A DNA stretch of 64,000 nucleotides from positions 1,365,501 to 1,429,500 of the forward strand of contig CM050651.1 of the NCBI GenBank assembly GCA_027574665.1, in the 5' to 3' direction. Within the stretch, counting starts at the first letter, position 1. Each line of letters opens with the position of its first letter. The notes below the pieces were generated by a model. That model had not been told where the DNA came from. It made no database searches and worked only from the letters and a program-made list of their open reading frames with translations. The position numbers were made by a program, and so were the translations under genes. This stretch comes from Rhynochetos jubatus (Eukaryota; Chordata; Aves; Eurypygiformes; Rhynochetidae). Positions 23,794 to 37,410 of this stretch are shown piece by piece.

Positions 23794-25932
23794 AAGTTGC
23801 TTCAGTCTTTCCATCAGGTCTTAATTAAAAGTTACTTCCCCCACAAGTCTTAATCTAAGAAAGCAAAACATTCAGGGTAGGTTCTGTCTTTGTTTTTTTA
23901 CGGGTATGTACACTACTCATCACAAGGATTACTACAGTGCTGACAAGATCCCCTTAACAAGGCAAGCCAGAGAAGACACCAGTCATGCTGTTTGACTCTA
24001 GTTCCACTACCATCAGCTCATGGGTATACATTGTGACAAGCTGCATGAGAGCAATGCACAGAAAAATAAAAAAATTGAGGTTTACAAAGAATAAATCCAC
24101 AGCTGAAAGGTGAGGCCTGCACTCCACTGATATCAAGCTGCTTTCTCACTAATGGCTGGGGATTAAATATTTCACCATATACTTCTGTCTATTCATTTCT
24201 CAGGACAGTCATTTTTAAGTGATGTTTGTAGCAAGGTGTGAAAAAATCCCCATTCTTCCAGATCACCAGCCCAGTTTTTTTTGTAATATTTTGTACAGAT
24301 TCTCAGTTTTCCTTTCCCCCACCCCCCTTCTTACCTGCCTGTGTAGTAAGATATCTATCTTCACCATCTTTGAAGGCTTATATACAAGTAAGAGCAAGAC
24401 ACTAGAACTATGTAAAAGCATGCAAATCCTGACACTCTTTCAGATCCTTTAAATGACACTGCAGTTGCAACATATAAAACATGCTTCACTGCTTCATGTT
24501 TGGATCACTCAACCATGCTCATGCTGCATACAAAATAGATTTCTACAGATGAGAGGCCAGGCATTCTGTACATCATCTCTCTAACAAAATATTTATAGGT
24601 TTGAATACTGTGTTGTGTATTCCCCATAAGTGAAAGGGGGTGTGTGCTACAGAAGCAGCAGTTTCTCCAACTTCAATAGGGAATGATGAATTAAGAGGAA
24701 TTTAGCAATGAATTAAGGACAGCTCAAGGATACCCCATAATTTCTACAAATTGCTTCCCAACAAGCTAGCCTCATTTAACCTACTAGTTGTATGCATAAC
24801 AAAAGAAGCTCCTACACATCCATTAACACACACGGAAAAGTCACCAAAGGAAATTTCAGACAATGTTTTAAATCATCCCTGGAAATTAAATTTAGGAGAT
24901 GCCGATTCTCCATACTTATCCATTCTATGTGAGAGCAAGGCAGTACACTAGCTGACATTTTTGCAAATCAAGTACCTACAGACCAAAGCAGGAACCTCTT
25001 CTGTAAATGAGCCAGCTACTATTACAGCAATGAAAGGACCGATACTTACTCAAGACACTTTACTCAGCCATAGTAAAGGGAAAGCTAAAGGAAATCTATT
25101 GCTCTGCCAAGGTATTACCGGGAGAATCAACACAGTACTTCTCAAATACAGTGAGGGCATGCAAGGAATTCTTTATTCTAGGAAAGGGGAAGAATTAGGA
25201 GGGGCATGCTCAGTGCTTACATTTTAGGACCAAAGTTATTAGCTTTTCCATTACAAATCATCAGGTTTGCAATATGCATTAACCAAGTATGCACATATGG
25301 CAGGAAGAGCTGCTAAGAAAAAGTGACAGCTCATGTGAATTCAGCATTGTGTGTGATATATACATTCTTACTTTATATGACAGAATATTTACTAACGACA
25401 CTCAGCAGTGTTTTTTCTGAACTGACCTAAAGAACTTCAGAGAAAAATAAATTTCAAAATGAACAATGCACAAAGCCAAAATTCTTTACAAGACGTTATG
25501 ATATATAAAATGCTTTTACTATGCTAATTAAATCGAGTTGCTATTATAACAGAAAATATTATTTGAATTTAAAAATATATTGCTTGCAGTGTTGAAAAAC
25601 AACTCACTGGTAGTAAAAAAATGGTTAAGAAATTTAAATACCAGCTACATCACTTACCAATAGCAAATTTCATTACCTACCACCATACTTGATAATAAGA
25701 TGCTTCAGTATAATTACTTGGATTAGCTTACAAAACCCTCCTCTCACTCTCATCAACTCACAAACTTTTCTACTGTTTTCAACACTAACAGTATCTTCCT
25801 TACACATATTATGAGGATCATATTATAACAACCAATTAATTTATCTTTTTTCTTGCCACCCCAGAGCAATCTTCTGAATCAAGATTGGTTTTGAAACCAA
25901 GCGCTTTGAACAGCATTGCCATAATTGCTTAC

Positions 25933-26030
25933 CACAACAGCTGCGCTGCCCGGCCAGAGAAACCTGAGCACCAGGACCAAGCAAGCCCCGGCCATCAGCG
26001 TCTGCTCCTGGCAACGTGCTGCGAGCCTCC
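25933..26030 (-). other. CpG-enriched spot with splice-like ends (candidate alternative exon)
   Basis: About 98 bp stand out from the AT-rich intron by GC content and several CpGs. On the GAB1 strand it is preceded by an acceptor-like cttcagttttgtcaacag and followed by a donor-like TTGTG|GTAAGC (GT at 25932-25931). The frame is open throughout, inside a longer open stretch at 25841-26191. Its length is 98 nt, not a multiple of three, so inclusion between coding exons 1 and 2 would shift the frame. It would fit better as a noncoding or alternative first exon. It could equally be a decayed GC-rich repeat. No homologue recognised. Confidence 0.2.
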
Positions 26031-28899
26031 CTGTTGACAAAACTGAAGTACTTGCAGTAGTGTTTTAACAGCCAAGAAATTACAGATGGTTCTTGAATAA
26101 CGATACAAATATTAAGATAAACTAAGTGTTTGAGGGCTGTATTAACACACATCCCCACGTATGCCTGTAACGTACTAAAGCAATACATCACAGAGCTTCT
26201 ACTTGCACTTCATGGCATAAAACTTTATCTTTCCTTTGAGCTAGTGATACAAGTGAACCAGCAAGTAGAGGTTCAGACTCATTCTTCAGAAACAGAAATT
26301 ACTGAGTCAATTTGTAAAGCAAGGCAAGCATTACACCTGTTTTTGAATAAAAAAAAAAAAAATTTCAAGCAAAAAGATAACATTCTTTAAGGAAGCTCCT
26401 GTTTACTTACTCCAATTCATTCTCCATATACCTAAGTTACAAAGCAGAAAAGTAAACAACATTAACAGGGATTTTTTTCCAGTTTACCTCTCCAAGTCTT
26501 CAGAAAATTTAAGCAATGTCCTGGCCATTTCTGTAGTTGTGTCTACCTCAAAATAAGCTAAGTTTTCTTTTTCCTGCTGGCTTCCCACCTCACTCTACAC
26601 CACCCTATCCTCATAACCTTTGACCAACAGGAAGCAGACACAATGGACTGAAAATAACAACAATTGTAAGATTTCGAATGATTTAATATGTGAGGGGTGG
26701 GCTTAACGTTTAAAAAACTTCCCTTGCTTTGGTTTTTCAACAGTTGCTTAAAACCCATTATCTACATTGGATCTCTAACAAATGCTCTAAGTCTAGTTTG
26801 AATAAGGTTAAAAACTGTGAAACTGTTAAGAGCACAGAGGTAACAATTCTTGCATATGTTGAGATCCTGCATTTAAGTGATAGCCTAATGACTATTATAT
26901 ACAACAAACTTCATTTTTAACAGTGTAAACAATAGCAGAAGGTTCTTACAGCATTAGGTCTTTTTCTTTCAAATATTTTTATTTACCTAAGCTTTTAGAT
27001 CAGCAATAGGTATAACTATAGGTCCCATAGAACAATATGACATTCTATTAAGAAATGTAACCAGCAGTCCATTTAAACACTGCAATTAAAGCTATTTAAA
27101 AAAAAATGTGGTGATGGAAAGTGACAGTACAATTTCCTAATACAAAAAGGACCTTTGATAATTCTAAGAAACTACAGTGTACTTTGTGGTGTTGAAGGAA
27201 GGATATTTGTCTTCTCACATCAAAGCCCAAGCAATAGCCCCATAGATATCTTCATTACCAGTAAAAAATTCATGTGCTTTGATTTGTACTAAAATCTTGG
27301 CATGAACACTTCAAGGTTACAGATTCCAAAGTCCAGATAGGCAATTAAAGCATTTCTTTTCATTAGCTTTCATGTTTTTTGTCTTGCACCCCAACTACCA
27401 GCTGATTATTATTTCGCAAATCACATTCTGTCTGTCATCCCCCTCCCCCCTAAAGCCCTCAGGTTCCTCCTTTGCGGTTACACCACAACACATAAGGGTA
27501 ACGATGATAAGAGCAGAATGAACTCAGAGAGGGACTTGCCTCTTATGCAAGAGCTATACTCTATTTTCTGGAGAAAGGAATGGTGTGGGATAAAGATTTA
27601 GTGTCATTTTTACACAGACTCCTTGTCCTGAACACAAGACAACTAAATCAAAGTTCTTCCACAACCACAAAGGCTGGTAACATCCCCGCCTTATAAACTC
27701 TAAGAAGAATTTCAGGCTAGGAGTATTGCAATGGAATAGTTACAAGCATGACAAATTGTAAGGCCGTAATAATGTTCCAACATAATTTTGAGTACATTTT
27801 CTACCCCATGCACACACTTTATCAAGCATTCACTGTACCTCTGCTGCACATTAGGCGATGCTTGGTTTTAGAGGCATTTTAATCATGGAATTACAGAAGA
27901 AATACAGTTTTCTTGGCAGGGGAAGCTCAGACACCACATTTCTGCAGGATAAGACTGGATCTAGCTTGTCAATGCAGTATTTCATTACCATCTGCAAGTG
28001 CTCAAAATAACTACAGAGAAACCCCTCATGATATATTTCAGCACAGTATGCCCAACAACTTCCAAATATAAGACATCCATATTGCACACTAGAAAGCTTT
28101 TGAGCGTAGCAGAAGCCACCACTGACACATTATGATAGCAGCTTGAAGCACAAATGGTTCAACAAGGAGAGTATATACAAGGTTCTCTCCAAGTCTGCAG
28201 TTTAAGAGTCCCTTGAAACCACTTTGCCTGCTAATAGGATCCTCCTTTTCCCTTCCCCCATTTTAAGACACAACCTGATGCCATCACACCAAGGAATAAC
28301 AGAAAAAGGATATCCTGCCTAGATTTTCCATTATACAGATCAAATCATCAATCCAGAGAGGCCTTTGCTTACACATAGGATAAAAAGAAGATGCTTCCAA
28401 CTGATAAACCCTGAGAGGAAGCAAGGTTGGCTCCATGACTATTTTTAAATAGTTAGTATTCACACAATGGCCTAAAATTAAAGGCCAACCCCCAGGGTCC
28501 ACGAAGCCTTCATTTCCATAAAAACAAAACAAAAAATTAAGGAGTTAGCCTATTTGAGAGAGGTAAAGAAAGAACAAAAAATAACTAGAAGGTGGCAGAT
28601 ATATTCATGCTTCTCCCCAGACTGACCTTGAATTAAGTTTGTACACTGAGTTTAAGTGAAATAGTAAGAAGCTTTATGTCTTTTTTTTTTTTAAAAATGA
28701 AGCCTGTCCTTCAACAATTGCTGGGAGAAATCTTACTTCTCAGCTCTTGTAATTTTGACTAATACTCTTTTTCTATAAGTATCATATGACAAAACAAGCA
28801 AACAAAAATTTTCTTTATGTAGCTGCATCATGAAAGAAGGAACTTGTTTCTCAGCCCTAATTTCCAAGACCAGTGACCACAGCTGTGCCGCAGCTCCCA

Positions 28900-28929
28900 G
28901 CGGAACAGCTCCCTGCGGAACAGCTCCCT
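28900..28929. repeat. Perfect 15-bp tandem duplication
   Basis: The unit gcggaacagctccct is present twice without mismatch, preceded by a partial related copy (gccgcagctccca). It is GC-rich relative to the surroundings and looks like a small minisatellite seed. Confidence 0.95.
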
Positions 28930-29246
28930 CCATCTCACCACCTAGTACACAAAGGGCATTTAGTTTACCAAATGGCCAATGTTTCCACATTTAGCTCAGT
29001 TAAAAGCATCCCACATCTAAGGCTTCATCTAAGCATGATAAGAAAAGTCAGACTTTGTGCATCTGGACAGACGATGAATACAAACATCTTTGGTATCATC
29101 TAAGGCTAAACAAATGCACTGAAAATGCAATTCTCATGCCAGGTATTTCTTTGGATAAAGAACATGAGGCCACTATTGTATTCTAGGAAATGCCCAGAAA
29201 CTTGAGACACTTAAAATATTACCATTCATCTCCACCTTTTGGTGCT

Positions 29247-29691
29247 AATCATAGAATGGCTTGGGTTGGAAGGGACCTTAAAGACCATCTAGTTCCAACC
29301 CCCCTGCCATGGGCAGGGACACCCTCCACTAGACCAGGTTGCTCAAAGCCTCATCCAGCCTGGCCTTGACTGAACACTCCCAGGGATGGGGCATCCACAG
29401 CTTCTCTGGGCAACCTGTTCCAGTGCTTCACCACCCTCTCTGGGAAGAACTTCATCCTGCTATCTCATCTAAATCTCCCTGCTTTCAGTTTAAACCTGTT
29501 ACCCCTTGTCCTATCACTACAGGCTCTTGTAAAAAGTCCCCTTCAGGTACTGGAAGGCTACAATAAGGCCTCCCCAGAGCCTTCTTTTCTCCAGGCTGAA
29601 CAAGCCCAACTCTCTCAGCCTGTCCCCACAGGAGATGTGCTCCAGCCCTCTGAGCATCTTAGTGGCCTTCTCTGAACTCACTCCAGCAATC
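29247..29691 (-). mobile_element. CR1 LINE, 3' end, 5'-truncated
   Basis: The plus strand starts aatcatagaatggcttgggt and continues with 'tggaagggacct', 'agttccaacccccctgccat', 'gggcagggacaccc' and 'ctctctgggaagaacttcat', the reverse complement of a standard avian CR1 3' region including the end of the reverse-transcriptase frame and the 3' UTR. It is well preserved. The 5' end is truncated at about 29691 after 'cttctctgaactcactccag'. It is inserted in the same orientation as GAB1. Confidence 0.95.
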
Positions 29692-30837
29692 TAAGAAGGA
29701 TTTCTTCTATAAGCATCTATCCTTTCAGAGGTTGTTTTTGTTGTTGTTCTTTTTAATAAACAGCATCCTTCTGATGAGTAACTAAGAGAATCATGGAAAA
29801 TAAAAATAGCCTAGATCTTCTGATCTCGTCACAAACTACTCCCCTCCTCCTCTGCTTACTAGATAAGAAGTGAACAATTAGCCTGCTGTTTGCTCAGTAC
29901 AGTGAGATTGTTCAGTTCTTAATTTGTGTCAGATCACATCAGAGAGTAGAGAAAAACATTAAAAATAGATTAAAAAAATATATATCATGAGACAACCAAC
30001 ACTGCTATGAGAACTTAAACCCCATCAGATTTTTATTCTTTATTTTGTAGTTTTGAGCAGATTCAAGTGTGAGTCGCTTTGCCTTATCTGGCTTGCAAAG
30101 TTCTTCACATTTTTAAGGTCTGCTCTTTGACACAAAAAGCAAGCACTACATTATCCAGCTCCTTTTTACACCTTTTTGGGGTATTTTCATAACTAGTTTA
30201 ATTTACTATGAAAACGTTTAATTTTTAACTTACAGGCAGCAAAGAAACTCTAAAACTGGATGCCTTCTTACTTGATTTATTGGCTCTCTATACATCTAAG
30301 CAGCATCTACTTTGTTTAGTGACTGGAAGCCCTTGCTACTGCCAGCAGTTCAGGAACAATGTAACCGTGGAAAAGGGAAAACATGTTTTCCTACATTTTG
30401 TTTGTCATCTAACAGAATTATAAGGTACACATGTACCAGTCTGAAAATATTTTTAATAGCTGGCAACCTCAAATGGACAAAACAACCTGCCTCAGCAGGT
30501 ATTTTGTCTGAACTTGTAACTTAACCCTTTTCATTCTGGAGCTATTTGTGAGTAATAATGACTGTCGGATTTGCTGTAACACTGATTATTTTCCAACATC
30601 TGTACGATGACGACACTGAAAAGGTGCATTCTATTTCTAAATATGACTTTTTAAATCCTTGAAATAGGAAGAGCTTTGGGGCAACAGTAAGAGGCATGAA
30701 ATCAGAAGCAAGATTTAGTATCTTGTACAAAAGTTTCCAACTCAAAAATATATATCACAACACCATTTATATGAACCCAGTAAGATGCAAAACTGATTTA
30801 ATTTTTAAATAAAAAATTTAATTGATTTAACTAATTT

Positions 30838-30855
30838 AAATAAATAAATAAATAA

Positions 30856-30909
<54 letters not shown>
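30838..30909. repeat. (AAAT)n then (TA)n microsatellite
   Basis: About five TAAA units (30838-30860) lead into some 49 bases of pure TA (30861-30909). Such a run can extrude hairpins and is probably polymorphic in length. Confidence 0.97.
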
Positions 30910-30912
<3 letters not shown>

Positions 30913-31345
30913 ACCATAACAACACAGCAAACTCCTAGCAAAATAAATTGAGGCTTCTCATTTTCCCCATGACTTTCAGTAACATCCAAAGTCTCTCCTC
31001 CCCTAGGGAATTCTGGTACCACCTGTCTGTGGGGTACGGCAATGTGAGAGGGATGATGCTCCGCTCGCCCAGTCCTCTGAGCATGCCTTCCTCCTGCTCA
31101 CCAGCACTGCCAGCGGTCCTGACACAGAGGCCACGGTGCTGTTTCAAATAGGTGAGGTTTGGTGGAGGAATGCCCTCTTACATCCAACATCAAGTCTCAC
31201 ATGGGTTTCCTAGGCTGTCATTTACCCTCAGGGCTAAACAGATGCAAGGCACATACTGAGGTCTCCAAGTGGACAGCTCCCCCTACTTCTACAGGGAGTC
31301 ATCTACCTTCCCTCCCAGCCCTCAAGGCTAACAAAAATACAGGCT

Positions 31346-31383
31346 AAAAAAAAAAAAAAACCAAAAAAAAAAAAAAAAAACCA
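31346..31383 (+). repeat. Compound poly-A tract
   Basis: Fifteen A, CC, then eighteen A, ending with CC. It is a low-complexity repeat of the same A/C type as those at 9262 and 13100. Confidence 0.93.
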
Positions 31384-32214
31384 CACTACTCTAACCAATA
31401 CTCAGCTGACCCTCACATTTGAACATGGTTTTGCCTCTTCTGCAAGCCTCTTCCTTCTAGAAAGCTGCAGAGCTGAAGCTGTTCATTCACAACGAGTCGT
31501 GACAGTAGAAATGGTAATACCAATAACAACAATGTCAAATCATAGTTTTAGAAGCCACTGATGTAAAATGATTAGATCTTCACTGTCACTGACTGTGAAG
31601 ACAAGACACGACTAACATCACATTATTTGTGTTGCTGCAGTCAGCTCCCTGTCACGCAGGTGCCACTTCACCGAAGCTACTGCATGATTTGAGAGCACTC
31701 GTTTTTTCTGATAGGCAGGGAGGCCAAAGACTGAGTGATATGGAAACAAATACTCTTTGTTTTGATTACAGGCTGATGGGCCAAAGTGGCAGGAACGTCC
31801 ATGCTTACTCTCCATTGTAAGATTGTTCAGAGAAGATAAAAGACACATTTCAGCAGATTGAACAAGTCAGACTTCACTAAAGCAAAATTATATCACTGCA
31901 CAGTAAAGATCAGAAAATTTTGAAGGTGGAATGATAAAGCAAGGTGTTTAAATTTTAATGTCACTTCATTTTGGTTCAAAAGCGTGCATTGCTTTCCCCC
32001 CTTCCCCAGAAACTATAAACTCAAAAACATGAAGCCCCATGGCATGTTAAGAGTCTAAATACTTCTAAGATTGCTCACATCAGCAATGGACACCATCCAA
32101 ATTGTTCCAATCCAGAGGAAAATTATTTTGGTGGCCAAAGTCACTGAATCAAAGTTACAATAAAGAGCACTTACACCAAAGTTTTGGCACCTTAACCAAA
32201 ATACAATGATCAAT

Positions 32215-32310
32215 CTACTCTAGATGATCCTGCTCTGGCGAGGGGGTTAGACTACATGATCTCTAGAGGTCCCTTCCAACCCCTAACACTCTGTGAATCT
32301 GTGTGAATCA
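32215..32310 (+). mobile_element. CR1 LINE 3' terminal fragment
   Basis: The plus strand reads ctagatgatcctgctctggc, 'gggggttagactacatgatc', 'agaggtcccttccaacccct', and ends with ctgtgaatctgtgtgaatc, a degenerate form of the short terminal repeats at CR1 3' ends. Only about 100 bp remain. It is opposite to the orientation of GAB1. Confidence 0.9.
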
Positions 32311-32503
32311 ATTTGTTGTTCACTTTGTGACTAATGAGCAAGCATAACCAATATTAATTGTGTACCCTCAACCTCTTGCAGCTCTGCTCAAATATTGCAG
32401 TAAAAGCATACGTGAACAATTTGATAGTTCGCTATAGTCTGAATGCCCTCCACACAGCAGAAGGGATAAATAATTTTCTGCAATAACGTGTGCTTGAACT
32501 AGA

Positions 32504-32533
32504 CGTACAAATTAAACACGTACAAATTAAACA
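32504..32533. repeat. Perfect 15-bp tandem duplication
   Basis: The unit cgtacaaattaaaca is repeated twice without mismatch. Confidence 0.95.
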
Positions 32534-33469
32534 CCTGAGTAAGGTGATTACAGTATGTGATGCTGCTTGGAGGAAAAGCTATAGCTGAACTTCTCTGAAC
32601 ATTTAAACGAGGTATCACATCATGCCGACAGCACTGATAAAAATTCCCACAGAACGTAAGAGTTTCAGTGATTTTATCAGACACAACAGAAGTGAGCTGA
32701 CAGGGTAGAGAAGCATATACAAATGACTACTTTCTCTTTGATTCACAATATTTAGATTGCTATTTCCAGCCCAGGTTAAATAAATTGGTGTTATGATACT
32801 ATTCTTAGGCTAGATGTATAAACATGCTCATGCACTTTTGGAGGCAGGCCCACTAGCTCAACAGATTACAAAAGAAAGAGCAAAGAGTAGAAAACGTGCT
32901 GCTGCTCGGGTTCACGCACCGGGTTGTTATGGTGCATGAGCAGGGGGTGGGAAGGAAGAAAACAGCACAGAACAACAGAATTGCATGTTCATAACATATT
33001 TTGCTCCACTAAGTGTAGAAGGCTTCTTAAAAAAAATTAAAGGTTCAAGAGTTGGTTCATACTCAGCAAAATAACTCCTGAACTCCATATAGAGAAACAT
33101 ACATCAAGCCATTTTATAAGCATGCTTAACTTGAGGCAAAAGAAACAAAACCACTGTATATAATTCTCACACTGAAAAGAAAATTAGTTCTCAAAGCACA
33201 AATCACCTTCAGCAAAATTTTAACCAGTAGAGAAAACTTTTCTTTATGAACAAAGAATAAGGACAAAATTCCCATTCTGGGTAGTTTAGAACTCCCACTT
33301 AATCTCTAATGAGAAGGGCTCAGCCTTATCCCCCTCTCTTCTGCAACAGCTCAGGCACTTCACCCCAATACTACATTCTACCCAACGTTTCTCTTAAAGT
33401 GACATTAAAAAAATATATTTTTTCCTAATTTCAATCAAAGGAGAGGTATTTTGAGACAGATTATTTACA

Positions 33470-34219
33470 GTTGTTCAAGTGCAAGGTCCTTCACCTGGGT
33501 TAGGGCGATCCCAAACACAAGTATAGGCTGGGCAGAAGAGCACTTGGGGCTACTGGTAGACAAAAAGCTGAACATGAGTGGCAGTGTGTGCTGGCAGCTC
33601 AGAAAGCCAATCGTATCCTGGGCTGTATCAGGAGAAGTGTGGCCAGCAAGTCAAAGAAGGGCATTCTCCCCCTCTGCTCTCGTGAGACCCCACCTGAAGT
33701 ACTGCATTCAGCTCTGGGGCCCTCAACACAAGCAGGATATAGACCAGTTGGAGCAAGTCTAGAGGAGGCCATGAAGATGCTCAGAGGGCTGGAGCACCTC
33801 CCCTGTGAAGAAAGGCTGAGAGAGTTCGGCTTGTTCAGCCTGGAGAAGAGAAGGCTCCAGGAAGACCTTACTGCAGCTTTCCAGTACCTGAAGGGGGCCT
33901 ACAAGGAAGCTGAGGGGGACTTTGTACAAGAGCCTGTAGTGATAGGACAAGGGGTAATGGGTTTAAATTAGAAGAGGGTAGATTTAGATTAGATAACAGG
34001 AAGTAGTTCTTCACGGAGAGGGTGGTAAAGCATAGGAACAGGTTGCCCAGAGAAGCTGTGGATACCCCATCCCTGGGAGTGTTCAATCAAGGCCAGGCTG
34101 GGTGAGGCTTTGAGCAACCTGGTCTAGTGAAGGGTGTCCCTGCCCATGGCAGGGGGGTTAGAACTAGGTGATCTTTGAGGTCCCTTCCAACCCAAACCAT
34201 TCTATGGATCTATGATTCA
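33470..34219 (+). mobile_element. CR1 LINE, 5'-truncated, with decayed reverse-transcriptase C-terminus
   Basis: About 750 bp of plus-strand CR1. Translations show CR1 ORF2 C-terminal text split between frames: GLLVDKKLNMS and VRPHLKYCIQLWGPQHKQD in one, and AAQKANRILGCIRRSVASK and LRGLEHLPCEERLREFGLFS, then AAFQYLKGAYKEAEGDF, in another. Frameshifts and stops mean it is not functional. It ends with 'gggtgtccctgcccatggca', 'ggtcccttccaacccaaacc' and attctatggatctatgattc, the CR1 3' terminus. The catalytic reverse-transcriptase motifs and endonuclease are missing through 5' truncation. It is antisense to GAB1. Confidence 0.96.
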
Positions 34220-37200
34220 CCAGGGCACTCTGTTTACAGATACAGTGTTGAAAGCAAATATATATGAACCAACAAATCACAGATTTTTCAAATATTACAA
34301 CCAGACTATGTAAGCAGAAAACAAATTACAACTTTTAAATAAGAAGGCAGAATAACAAATACAATCATGGATTAATCTCCATAGCTTAATACCCTGCCTT
34401 GGTGAACCTGAAGTCACTTATCTGTTACAACAGCCAACAGGGCCAAGATATCATCCCTGTAATGTTCATTGTCTAAGTGAACCCAAAACGCAGAAAGACA
34501 AAAACTGAATGAAGTAGTAAAGCCAGTAACTCATTTCCTTTGAAAATGGCTTTGTGAGACTTGTATATGATTTGCTCTCCTCCGTTCACAGTGGATGCTC
34601 TGGAAAGAGTAAGCTGGGTTGAATTCAACACCAACAAAGGAAGTTTCTATTTTCATAATCAACACACTTGCCTGGTTTCACTGGAAATACTCCATAATTT
34701 TTAATACTATTCAGAGGAACAGGTCCTTTCCTGGCAAAATACAGCTGTGTACCAAGGCCTTGTTTTGCCCATAAAGTAGAAAGCAACTGCAAAGTAGTTG
34801 CATTAACTGAGTACCCTCAGACACCTCAGGCAATGTCAGAACTTGAATAAAGTCTCTGAATAGGAAATCTTGAGAGACTTCAACTCAACCAGCATACTTG
34901 GAGAGCAAGTTAAAGTTGAAATGGGAAACACTGCCATACCTATACATAACAGATATTCTAACAGTCAAGTAATTCACCTCAGTCTACTATACAGAAAGAT
35001 AACTACACAAAAATAACGCTTTGTGAACAGTTTAAAAAGGGAAGAAAACACAATAAACAAACTTACCCCTTCTTTTATCTTTTTAAGCATTTGGTATTTG
35101 ATGAAACTCGCCTTGATTATTGGCCTGCCTCTTATTTACCTATCACTGATATCCAGTATAACCTTGAATTTTAAAATCAAACACATGAGAAGTCACCTCC
35201 CATCATCAAGTTATGCCATTTTTTAGTAAAATAGGAAAATTAAACCTGAAAAGTTGATGTGTTCTTGTTCTGATGATCACATTTCACAGAATATTGTTGC
35301 CTATAACCTGTTAGTAACTTGTGCAAGTTAGGGTTTTTGTCTGGGATTTTTTTGGACAAATTCACACAAAATAACATTCTCCTCCAAGTGTGCCTATTTC
35401 CCCACTTCTTCACACGCTGAAACAGGTGGTGGTTGTGTGTTAGACAAAGATCACTTCCCTGCAGAACTGCTGAATAAATAGGCCACATTTGACAACAAAG
35501 TTCAGAAAATATTACATTGCTGGAGTTCCCTTGCCAAAACAATAGTGTCTGTGCTTTTGTCTCACTGGATGTGCATCTGTGCCTATTAATGTTATAGAGT
35601 ACTTTCCCTAGCCAACAGAAATGGACCAATGGCCCACAACACACAATGGAAGTCAGAAATGTTTCTTCTGTTTGTGTCCCACCTCCCCAACCGAGTAACT
35701 GGGCTGTCCTTTAATACAGAAAAATCCAACTATATAGCAACACTAGTTACTGCCACTCTCAGAATAGTAGTCTTGACCTACCAAAATTCTGTTCTAGTAA
35801 CCCTTGCATTAACAAATACTGTAACACTGGAGTCCCATAATTAGAAACATTTGGTTTTCATTTTAACTTGCTAGCAAAAACAAGGCTCAAATATATGACT
35901 AGTCAAGCATACCACCTTTCATTTAAAATTCAGTGTTTCTCAATGAGCTCCTTAAAACAAGTAGCATATGACTAAGTCAGAGAGGATTTCTATATACCAT
36001 ACCATATATGAGCATGTGCTCCCTGTCACACTATTTGTAAACAGTAGAGAGAATAAGGAGTGCCACACTACACCTCATCCTAGGTCCAGACATAGCTGAC
36101 TTTCAGAAAAAACCCCACACTTTATAAAAACAAACCTGTGATATGCACTGTGATATTCCCCTTTGCTAGAAGGACATAGGAAGTTACACAAAACAGAAAC
36201 ATATCCTTCTAACACTAATACCACAGAATTTCACAAAGAACAGCAAGGCATGATAAAACTAAACTAGCACAAGACTGACACTAACTTTAAAAGAAAATGA
36301 CACCATCATCCAGAATCTTACTTTACCAAACAGAAAGATGGAAGATCCTTCATCAGCCTCCAGCTGCTGAGACTTTTATGCAGGAGAAAAACCCAGGAAG
36401 ATCTTCATTTCAGCATCACTCCAAAGAGAGCACTACATTTACTTAGCATCAGTTCCCAACAGCAATACAACTGAAAGCTCTGCAATCTGGTAGACTCAGT
36501 AAAGGTTTTAATCACCTAATGAGATTACCTCATCTGTATGTGGTTTCACAATGCAGTCTCAATGGTAGCCCATTATGCCAGTCCCCTGACATGCTATATC
36601 AATCATGCTAATCGGCTTACTCTGCTATCACTCCTACAACTAGATGACTGCCTTGCACAGAAATCAAAGCCATGAAGAGCTTCCACCCCACAGGATATAA
36701 AGATATTGTGAACTAAGCACTGCCATGGCAGTACAGAAAACATTGCTAGCTCCAATCCCGAAATTAATGTCACTTCTATCCAACAGGTTATAAGCCATGT
36801 TCCAATTTAAGTTTTTATGTATGTTCTACACTCAATCATAGCAAAGGACAACAGCTCCCTTATGGAGAACATGAAGCTCATGTGTAACAATTTACATGTT
36901 TACAATTATTAAATTTCACATTGGAAAAATCAGAAAGCCTCATAGAACATCAGTAGCTGCCTTTTCTGAAACACAAGCTTCTTCCCCAGTTGTCATCAAA
37001 CAGAGCATATGGGCTGTTTTACTGTAATCCATGTAAAAATACTATAGTAATTAATGCTGTTCATTTACCAAAGCAAGAAGCATCTAACCTCAAAATAGCA
37101 TAACACATGTATAAATAAAACTTGTTTTATTTGGCAGATAAGGCTAATGAGAAAATCTAAATATTAAACCTAAGCTTAGCCTCTATTTTGTTCTTCAGTT

Positions 37201-37329
37201 GCAATGAAAAAAAAATAGCCCTGAGTCCTGATGTCTTTCAAGGTATAACACAGGCATCCACTCGTTGCACACACAGTTAAAAAAAGCCAGCCACGCTGTA
37301 TACACAGATCAAAAGATTAACAAGATCCT

Positions 37330-37410
37330 CTAGTATCAGCATTTTATACAAGAACTATTAAGCAGCTTGCCCAAAGCAGCACAAGAATCATGGGCAAAAA
37401 TCTAAGACAT
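37330..37410 (+). mobile_element. Possible ancient MIR/SINE core remnant
   Basis: A short stretch reads ttaagcagcttgcccaaagc followed by agcacaagaatcatgggc, resembling the 'aagtgacttgcccaaggtcacacag' core of old amniote SINEs. It is too short and diverged to name. Confidence 0.25.
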
